Program-made: the position numbers and the translations under genes | Notes under the pieces: model-generated | Told to the model about the DNA's origin: nothing | Database searches by the model: none | The model's input: the letters and a program-made list of their open reading frames with translations, nothing else | Shown here: in pieces, positions 32,170 through 37,333 of the stretch | How the letters are laid out: the number at the start of each line of letters is the position of its first letter | Position numbering within the stretch: position 1 is the first letter of the stretch | NCBI GenBank assembly: GCA_947626785.1 | Contig: CANQTO010000023.1 | Span: forward strand, 1 to 37,333 | Direction of reading: 5' to 3' | Length of the DNA stretch: 37,333 bases | Origin: an uncultured Oscillospiraceae bacterium | GTDB lineage: Bacteria; Bacillota; Clostridia; Oscillospirales; Oscillospiraceae

Positions 32170-33928
32170 TTTCTTTTCCTCCTTTATCTTTCTTCTCAAA
32201 GAATTTCTGTACCTGATGGTAGTAACCCAGATGGAAAGTCCCCTGGTCGGCCAGAGACAGCCGGGCGGGCAGGGGTTCCCGGATACGGCTCTCCAGATCG
32301 CCGATGAGCTTCTCATAGTAGACCCGCAGGCCCCCGTCCAGCTTGCGCAGATGGCTCTGGGACAGCTTAGTCAGCAGAGGGAAGATGGTGGCGGGGGTAG
32401 AGCAGGCGCTGTTGAAATACTTATCCTTGATGGTGGCGTTGAGGCCGGGGTTGGCGGCGGACTGGATGCGCTCCAGCACGGCGAACAGCCGGCCCAGCAC
32501 ATAGGGCAGATGGTTGCACTGGTCGTTAAGTTCCACTTGTAAGACCTCCTCCGGAAGTTCATATTCTCTGTTTTTCAGGAAAAACGCTTTCAAAATGGCC
32601 GCCCGGCCGTAGGTGACGTTCTGTTCGGCCCGGATGCGCAGCATAGTCTGCTCCAGCAGGGAGACCGGGTAAGACCCGTTGGACAGGATGGCCCGCGTGA
32701 CCGCTCCGGCCATAGCCGGGGACGCCTTTTTGTCCCTGCTGTTGGGATTGACCGTCTCTTTCAGCAGCCACCACAGAGGCAGGGCTCCGTTTGCTACATA
32801 GCCGGGCTTCACAATGTTCAGCCTGTCATAATGGGCCTGCACATTGGCGAGCATTTGGCCAAAGCTGCTCTGCAAGAAAAAGCGCACGCTCAGCCGGGCG
32901 GCGTTGGGGGCCAGCCCCAGCACATAGAACCGGTTGCCCGGGCGGAGCGGGATACCGCTCACATCCACCGGGTCGCCGTGGGCCAAGGCCCTTACAGCTC
33001 TTTGCAGATCCGTGTCGGTGATGAGCTCCGATGTGCCGCCGAACATGGCGCAGGAAAACAGGTCCTGGCACAGTGGCTCGGCATCCTCCGCCCAGTAGAC
33101 CACGGCGGTGTCGCCGATATCCTGAAGGTGCTTCCGGTCGGCGATGAGCCGGTTCAGCGCCGCTCCGTATTTGAAGGCGGCCTCCTCGGAGACCGGGGAG
33201 TTGAGCCCCTGGCCGGTGCCGTCAGCCTGTTCGTGGCCGTAGGATTCAAAAGCGGAGGCATTGAAGGAAACGAGAGATGCTCCGCTGGACTGAGCGCCCT
33301 GGACGCCCTTGATGGCGGGGTGCAGACGGGCGATAGGTGCCTGCTTGCCGGTGACCAGGCACAGACCGGCGGACGCGCCGGCGGAGTTGGCGGCGCGGTA
33401 GTCCTCCCATGCGGCGCGGACGGCGGGGTCGTTCTGGGCATACAGCCCCTTCACGGAGAAGATCAGATTGGCGCCCTTCAGCATCTCCTCCAGGCAGCGG
33501 TGCAAGGCCGGATGCTCCGCAGCCTGTTCCGGCTGCCAGCTTTCAAAGAAAGCACACACCGCCCGGGCAGCAGGGCTGTCTACCGGGCCCAGAAGCTTCT
33601 GATGCAGCTCTCTGGCCGCCTCGAAGCAAGTTCTCGTCCGGGCGGGTTTTCCCTTGTTGTCTATGCCAAGAATATAGGAACAATTGTCACATAGGAAGTT
33701 TGCACAGACATTAACGGCCCGTTTCTGCTGTTCTGGCACCGGCAGAGACTGGGGCACTTCTTTTTTGCCCCCCTCCGGCATGATCTTCAGCGGTATGACG
33801 CCGAGGAGGCTCCCCTGCTCGTCGATGTCCAGAGCAAAGGACACCTTGGCAAGGCTCCAGCCGGGGGGCGTGATGTCTCCCCGCCGGGCCAGGGCGTCGT
33901 AGTAATCGCAAAGCGCCTGTAAGATCAT
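32162..33928 (-). CDS. cas8c: CRISPR-associated protein Cas8c (Csd1)
   Basis: 588 aa, the normal length for this large subunit, which defines subtype I-C. It begins MILQALCDYYDALARRGDIT and contains CDNCSYILGIDNKGKPARTR and GNRFYVLGLAPNAARLSVRF, characteristic of Csd1. In I-C it recognises the PAM; an internal start can yield the small Cas11c subunit from its 3' part, which is known of the family and not tested here. Its ATG overlaps the cas5c stop (ATGA). Confidence 0.96.
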   Translation of the reverse strand: MILQALCDYYDALARRGDITPPGWSLAKVSFALDIDEQGSLLGVIPLKIMPEGGKKEVPQSLPVPEQQKRAVNVCANFLCDNCSYILGIDNKGKPARTRTCFEAARELHQKLLGPVDSPAARAVCAFFESWQPEQAAEHPALHRCLEEMLKGANLIFSVKGLYAQNDPAVRAAWEDYRAANSAGASAGLCLVTGKQAPIARLHPAIKGVQGAQSSGASLVSFNASAFESYGHEQADGTGQGLNSPVSEEAAFKYGAALNRLIADRKHLQDIGDTAVVYWAEDAEPLCQDLFSCAMFGGTSELITDTDLQRAVRALAHGDPVDVSGIPLRPGNRFYVLGLAPNAARLSVRFFLQSSFGQMLANVQAHYDRLNIVKPGYVANGALPLWWLLKETVNPNSRDKKASPAMAGAVTRAILSNGSYPVSLLEQTMLRIRAEQNVTYGRAAILKAFFLKNREYELPEEVLQVELNDQCNHLPYVLGRLFAVLERIQSAANPGLNATIKDKYFNSACSTPATIFPLLTKLSQSHLRKLDGGLRVYYEKLIGDLESRIREPLPARLSLADQGTFHLGYYHQVQKFFEKKDKGGKENV

Positions 33929-34578
33929 CGCAGCACCTCCTTCCCCGCCACCTCCAGCACGCCGTTTGTCAGCTCCGCCATAAAGAACGTGGGCCGGATG
34001 TCACGGGAATTGGAGTAGTCCATGTCGTAGAGCATCAGCCCCAGGGGCCGGCTCTCCGGGACGGTGGGAACCGGTCCCCCCTGCCAGGCCCGGAAGGAGG
34101 CCGGGAACTCCCGGCAGCCGAAATAGGGCTGGTGGTAGCACTGGCCCCGGGCCAGCCGTCGCCGGGCGATGTCGATAAACTTGCCCTCGTTGTCCGTTGC
34201 ATTGGCCTTGCCGGTCAAGGTAAAATGCGCGTCGATCACATACCGCACATCGGTCAGCACCATGGAGGCCCGCTGCTGGATGCTCTCGCCGGTGTAGAGT
34301 GCCAGAGGCTTGTCCCCTCCGGTCATGACCGAGCGCACATTGGAGGCCAGGATCTTGTCCTTGACCTCATTTCGCCGGATGTTGGTGAAGGCGATGGGGT
34401 TCATCACATGGATGCGGTCGATGTGCCAGCGCATCCCCGGGTGCCAATAGATCGCCTCGATCAGTCCCCGGGCAGCCGACGGCGTCATCACGTCGTAGCT
34501 GACGCGCTCTACCTTCAGCTCGGGCCTTGTAAAGAGGGCATAGGCTCCCCACACCTCCACCTGGATCCCTTGGCTCAT
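33925..34578 (-). CDS. cas5: CRISPR-associated protein Cas5c (Cas5d), crRNA endonuclease
   Basis: 217 aa. RAMP-fold protein that in type I-C replaces Cas6: it cuts the repeat RNA at the base of the hairpin and stays bound to the 5' handle. Visible: VEVWGAYALFTRPELKVERV, SYDVMTPSAARGLIEAIYWH and RRRLARGQCYHQPYFGCREF. It is first in the cas5c-cas2 operon, with GAGGTGG before the ATG, about 150 bases after the predicted promoter. The orphan repeat upstream should be a substrate. Confidence 0.96.
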   Translation of the reverse strand: MSQGIQVEVWGAYALFTRPELKVERVSYDVMTPSAARGLIEAIYWHPGMRWHIDRIHVMNPIAFTNIRRNEVKDKILASNVRSVMTGGDKPLALYTGESIQQRASMVLTDVRYVIDAHFTLTGKANATDNEGKFIDIARRRLARGQCYHQPYFGCREFPASFRAWQGGPVPTVPESRPLGLMLYDMDYSNSRDIRPTFFMAELTNGVLEVAGKEVLR

Positions 34579-34635
34579 TGTCGATCCACCTCACTTTCTC
34601 GTTTTGGATAATTTTGGATTATTTTTAAGAGGGGT

Positions 34636-34658
34636 GGCGGCCGGAAAGTCCGGCCGCC
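34636..34658 (-). other. Strong hairpin in the leader of the cas5c operon
   Basis: A perfect 10-bp GC stem (GGCGGCCGGA and its complement) with a 3-nt loop in the approximately 150-nt untranslated leader of cas5c. No U-tract follows on either strand, so it is not a standard terminator. It could be an attenuator or a block to transcription or translation. Confidence 0.6.
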
Positions 34659-34696
34659 GGTTCTCTGCATCTCCACCACAATAATTCATCCCCTTT

Positions 34697-34723
34697 TTCT
34701 GAAAAATGGTATTAATGAGTAAA
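34697..34723 (-). promoter_or_regulatory. Putative target site of the crRNA-like guide (PAM TTC + partial protospacer)
   Basis: On the plus strand TTC (34697-34699) precedes TGAAAAATGG (34700-34709), which equals guide positions 1-10 except position 6. With a one-base gap, TATTAATGAGTA (34710-34721) also matches. The site lies just after the predicted start of the cas5c operon transcript, where bound Cascade would block transcription. Confidence 0.65.
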
Positions 34724-34734
34724 GCCTCAAAGAC

Positions 34735-34763
34735 AGACTAATAGAAAAAGACAAATTTGTCAA
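34735..34763 (-). promoter_or_regulatory. Probable promoter of cas5c-cas8c-cas7c-cas4-cas1-cas2
   Basis: On the minus strand a perfect TTGACA (34758-34763), 17 bases, and TAGTCT (34735-34740, a weak -10 of three to four matches). The start would be near 34727. Confidence 0.55.
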
Positions 34764-34783
34764 GCCTTTTTTTGGGAAAGAGC

Positions 34784-34810
34784 TTGCTTTTTTCCTGATA
34801 TGGGTATATT
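34784..34810 (+). promoter_or_regulatory. Probable promoter of the crRNA-like RNA
   Basis: TTGCTT (34784-34789), 15 bases, and TATATT (34805-34810) in an A+T-rich stretch. The predicted start near 34817 lies three or four bases before the orphan repeat. Confidence 0.5.
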
Positions 34811-34817
34811 TAATATT

Positions 34818-34920
34818 ATAGTCACACCCTGCATGGGGGTGCGTGGATTGAAATTGAAACATGGGTATTAATGAGTAGGGTCGCAGGGCAGATGCTAGGG
34901 CATCTGCCCTGCGACTGTTT
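34818..34920 (+). ncRNA. crRNA-like RNA with orphan type I-C repeat, guide and hairpin (CreA/CreR-like)
   Basis: 34821-34854 is one I-C repeat: starts GTCAC, stem CACCC/GGGTG, ends TGGATTGAAAT, the same 5' handle as the older array repeats. It is on the strand opposite to the array and the cas genes, about 5.7 kb from the array. 34855-34879 is a 25-base guide-like segment (TGAAACATGG, then G, then TATTAATGAGTA). 34880-34915 is a perfect 15-bp stem (GTCGCAGGGCAGATG) with a 6-nt loop, followed by TGTTTATATG, in place of a second repeat. A promoter-like sequence lies just before. I infer an RNA cut and carried by Cas5c/Cascade that represses the cas5c operon. Transcription is not shown by sequence alone; a relic repeat is the alternative. 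Confidence 0.65.
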
Positions 34921-37081
34921 ATATGAAGAATCCCACGCCTTCATCGGCCTTCAGGGCCAACCCTGTGCTCTCACTGTACAGGGACAGATCGGTCAGCACC
35001 GCCAGATCCTCCTCCAGGACCTCCAACGCCCCCCGTCTCCTGAGCTCGTTGAAATGGGGCTCGTAGATGTTCACAGAAAACTGCCCGGCCTTCCGGAGCA
35101 GAGCGCGGCTGCGCTCGCCGCCGCGCAGGCGGTCCGCCAGAGCTTTGGCCTCCTCCGTGTAGGGGATGAGCACGGCGCGGGTGTTCTGGTCGATGAGATG
35201 GAATTTTTCGGCCGCTTGAGCAAAAGGAAAAGAAGGCTGGCGCATATCCTGTACCCCATCCTCAAACAGAGGGACGATGCGTTTACTGTCGATGGCCTCC
35301 CCGGTGAACTGGCGCAGGGCGGTGAAATAACTCTCGATGGTCTCCGGCGCGTCCAGGGCTGGGCAGTCCCGGGTGACGGAGCGCATGACGTCCATGGGCC
35401 GTTCCAGGCTGTGGGGCAGAGTGGCTGTATAGGCGTCGTCCGGCTGGAAGATATAGACTCGGCTGTCGTCTGCCGGGCGCCTCCCCTCCCGGTTGCACCG
35501 CCCGGCGGCCTGGACCAGGGAGTCCAGCCCCGCCTCGGCCCGGTAGACGGTGGGAAAATCCACGTCCACGCCGGCCTCGATCAGGCTGGTGGACACCACC
35601 CGGCAGGGCTGGCCCGCTTTCAGCCGCCTTTTCACAGTCTCCAAGATCGCCCGCCGGCTCTCCGGCGGCATGAGGGTGGACAGGTGGAAGCTGCCCTCTC
35701 CGTCCAGCAGGCTGTAGACCGCCTGGGCCTGTTTGCGTGTGGACACGATGCACAGGACCTGTTCATGGGAGCCCAGCCGTTGGGCCAGCTCTTTGTCGCT
35801 GAGCTGCCCCAGCTGCTCATAGCGCACCCGCCGGAAGACCTGAGCGGGGATCTGGGGCGCGATCTCTCTGGGGTTCAGGTCCGGGGAGACGGTCTGGAAC
35901 AGCGGAGCCAGTGCGGGCTGGGTGGCCGTGCAGAGGACGCAGGTCGCCCCATAGTTCACAGTCAGCTCCGCGATGGCCCGTACACAGGGCTGCAGATAGG
36001 GCAAGGGGATCGTCTGGGCCTCGTCAAAGATAATGACGCTGCCGGCCAGATTGTGGAGCTTTCTGCACCTGGACGGCTTGTTCGCGAACAGGGACTCAAA
36101 AAACTGCACGGCGGTGGTCACCACCACCGGCAGGTCCCAGTTTTCGGCGGCCAGCTTTTTGCGCTCCTTCGCCGGGTCCCGGGGGCCGGTCTCATCTTCT
36201 CCAAAGTCCACGTTGGCGTGGTGCTCCAGCACTGCGTCCTCGCCCAAAAACTTGCGGAAAGTGTCCGCCGTCTGTTCGATGATGCTGGTGTAGGGGATGA
36301 CGTAAACGATACGCTTCTTTCCGTAGGCCAGAGCGTGACGCAAAGCGAAAGTCAGGGAGGAGATCGTCTTGCCCCCGCCGGTGGGGACCGTCAGGGTGAA
36401 CAGGCCGGGAGCTTGCTCCTCCCCCGCCTTCAGGCAGGCGCGCCGGATATCGGACCGGACCCGGTCCAGCTCATTTTTCGGATCGTTCCAGCAGGCTGTG
36501 GAGGCTTCCAGGCGGGCGAACAGCTGCTCCATGGTGCAGTCGCTGCCCCGGGGCGGGGGCGAGGTACGCATGAAGGCCTCGGTGTCCAGATAGTCCGCGT
36601 CCACCAGGCAGGAGTACAGCATCCGGATCCAGAAAGCCATGGTAAAGCCGCCGCTGCCCAGGATCTTTGGCAGCCGGAACAGCACGCGCTCCAGTTGAAT
36701 ATCCTTGGAGAAATCCGCGTAGGGTTCTACCGGCCGCTTGAGCCGCCCGCAGAGGGTGGGGTCCGAGGCGGCGTCCGTTTTTCCCCCGCCGTCCGGCAGG
36801 CCTCCGTGGTGTCCGGCCACGCAGTAGGCGGCGGGCCAGCCCAAGTATTTGAAGATCTCCTGGGCTCCGGCGGTGGAGTGATCCGTTTGGATGCTTTCTC
36901 CCAGGATCCGTCGCTGGAACGCCGCGGAATATTTCCCGATATCGTGGGCCAGGCCCAGCTGCCGTCCCAACTCCTCCGCCCCAAAGGGAGCGGCGAAAGC
37001 GGCGCAGAGCGCGGCCACATTTTGGGCATGCTCAGGGGCGCTTTGCGTCCGGCCGTCTTCGGCCCTATGCGCGAGAACCAT
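34919..37081 (-). CDS. cas3: CRISPR-associated helicase/nuclease Cas3
   Basis: 720 aa from the ATG at 37079-37081, with GAGGAGGGAAAAGAG upstream and the promoter at 37146-37174; an ATG 31 codons earlier overlaps that promoter. N-terminal HD nuclease with LGLAHDIGKYSAAFQRR and a following TDHSTAGAQ and AGHHGGLPDG. SF2 helicase with VPTGGGKTISSL (motif I), VIIFDEAQTIP (motif II), STSLIEAGVDVDFPTVYR and QAAGRCNREGR (motif VI), and a C-terminal domain. It unwinds and degrades DNA bound by Cascade. All motifs are intact. It is read separately from the rest of the cas genes. Confidence 0.96.
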   Translation of the reverse strand: MVLAHRAEDGRTQSAPEHAQNVAALCAAFAAPFGAEELGRQLGLAHDIGKYSAAFQRRILGESIQTDHSTAGAQEIFKYLGWPAAYCVAGHHGGLPDGGGKTDAASDPTLCGRLKRPVEPYADFSKDIQLERVLFRLPKILGSGGFTMAFWIRMLYSCLVDADYLDTEAFMRTSPPPRGSDCTMEQLFARLEASTACWNDPKNELDRVRSDIRRACLKAGEEQAPGLFTLTVPTGGGKTISSLTFALRHALAYGKKRIVYVIPYTSIIEQTADTFRKFLGEDAVLEHHANVDFGEDETGPRDPAKERKKLAAENWDLPVVVTTAVQFFESLFANKPSRCRKLHNLAGSVIIFDEAQTIPLPYLQPCVRAIAELTVNYGATCVLCTATQPALAPLFQTVSPDLNPREIAPQIPAQVFRRVRYEQLGQLSDKELAQRLGSHEQVLCIVSTRKQAQAVYSLLDGEGSFHLSTLMPPESRRAILETVKRRLKAGQPCRVVSTSLIEAGVDVDFPTVYRAEAGLDSLVQAAGRCNREGRRPADDSRVYIFQPDDAYTATLPHSLERPMDVMRSVTRDCPALDAPETIESYFTALRQFTGEAIDSKRIVPLFEDGVQDMRQPSFPFAQAAEKFHLIDQNTRAVLIPYTEEAKALADRLRGGERSRALLRKAGQFSVNIYEPHFNELRRRGALEVLEEDLAVLTDLSLYSESTGLALKADEGVGFFI

Positions 37082-37145
37082 CTCTTTTCCCTCCTCAAAA
37101 ATGGATGCTGCCTTTCGTCTCTCAAAAACGTCTCCATTTGTCCAT

Positions 37146-37174
37146 ATTATAATCCTTCCGCTTCTGCTTGTCAC
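37146..37174 (-). promoter_or_regulatory. Promoter of cas3
   Basis: On the minus strand GTGACA (37169-37174), 17 bases, and a perfect TATAAT (37146-37151), about 65 bases before the ATG. Confidence 0.8.
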
Positions 37175-37265
37175 GCCCGGGCAGGCGGAAACATGTCAGG
37201 ATCCTGTGACAGCTGGACGTTTTTCCGATGGATTTTCTCCATCTATTCATAAAAGGTTTCGCGAG

Positions 37266-37308
37266 CAAAAAATCCCGGACCGTCGTGATAACGGTCCGGG
37301 AATTTTTG
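37266..37308 (-). terminator. Terminator of the gene entering from the right
   Basis: Stem CCCGGACCGT / ACGGTCCGGG, 7-nt loop, followed on the minus strand by ATTTTTTGCTC. A T-tract is also present on the plus side, so it may work both ways. Confidence 0.9.
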
Positions 37309-37311
37309 TCT

Positions 37312-37333
37312 TCACTTTTTCTCCTCGTCGGAG
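37312..37333 (-). CDS. Last codons of a gene beyond the right edge
   Basis: Read leftward the edge gives SDEEKK and TGA (37312-37314), a few bases before a strong terminator and followed by no other stop. This looks like the charged C-terminus of a protein; nothing more can be said. Confidence 0.4.

Noticed and set aside
34880-34915. The 15-bp hairpin as the cas3 terminator
   Set aside because: On the minus strand no T-tract follows it (CCTACTCA); on the plus strand TGTTTATATG follows, so it better ends the crRNA-like RNA, although it may also stabilise the cas3 3' end.
37184-37195. GAAACATG upstream of cas3, equal to guide positions 2-9 of the orphan-repeat RNA
   Set aside because: Position 1 does not match and the three bases before it are GGC rather than TTC; it lies upstream of the -35, so it is likely chance.
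34871-37252. A 793-codon open frame on the plus strand opposite cas3
   Set aside because: It is a shadow of the high-G+C cas3 gene; composition is Gly/Gln/Val-rich with no domain, and cas3 has all its motifs.

Overview
The window is about 37 kb of G+C-rich DNA from an endospore-forming member of the Clostridia. It carries a complete spoIIIA operon behind a SigE-like promoter, luxS, and many short overlapping genes with strong Shine-Dalgarno sites. The base composition, the DUF5685/DnaJ pair and a bai-like gene set fit a gut Oscillospiraceae-type organism (Flavonifractor/Oscillibacter-like). The genus cannot be fixed from the sequence alone.

Layout, left to right. Positions 1-1643: a minus-strand zinc-ribbon / DUF5685 / J-domain operon. 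1764-3446: D-Ala-D-Ala ligase and LuxS. 3447-3783: a gene-free stretch full of hairpins and a duplicated hairpin element. 3784-6960: a large secreted, C-terminally anchored surface protein. 7495-12733: a four-gene operon encoding an SDR dehydrogenase, an acyl-CoA ligase, an MFS transporter and a type III CoA transferase. All four look like members of the bile-acid-inducible (bai) operon (BaiA, BaiB, BaiG, BaiF), but baiCD, baiE, baiH and baiI are absent. 13021-14876: two coupled AraC-family genes, one with two complete DNA-binding domains and one with none. 15107-19577: spoIIIAA-AH. 19719-22076: small membrane proteins, a GNAT acetyltransferase and a HAD hydrolase. 22083-24038: a P1B-type ATPase whose catalytic residues are replaced. 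24260-26852: a hybrid histidine kinase split by a 4-nt duplication.

The right third is a type I-C CRISPR-Cas locus read leftward: cas3, then cas5c-cas8c-cas7c-cas4-cas1-cas2, then a leader and an array of 33 clear repeats plus one decayed terminal repeat. The 11 leader-proximal repeats are identical. The older ones differ strongly from one another, and several keep the hairpin through paired changes.

The most interesting element lies between cas3 and cas5c. A single orphan type I-C repeat sits there on the opposite strand (34821-34854), with its own promoter-like sequence before it and a 25-nt guide-like segment plus a 15-bp hairpin after it. The first ten guide bases match, except at position 6, a site 155 bp away (34700-34709) that is preceded by TTC, the established type I-C PAM. 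This site lies just downstream of the predicted cas5c operon promoter. I infer a crRNA-like RNA that directs the type I-C Cascade to repress its own genes, analogous to the CreA/CreR regulators known from other CRISPR types.
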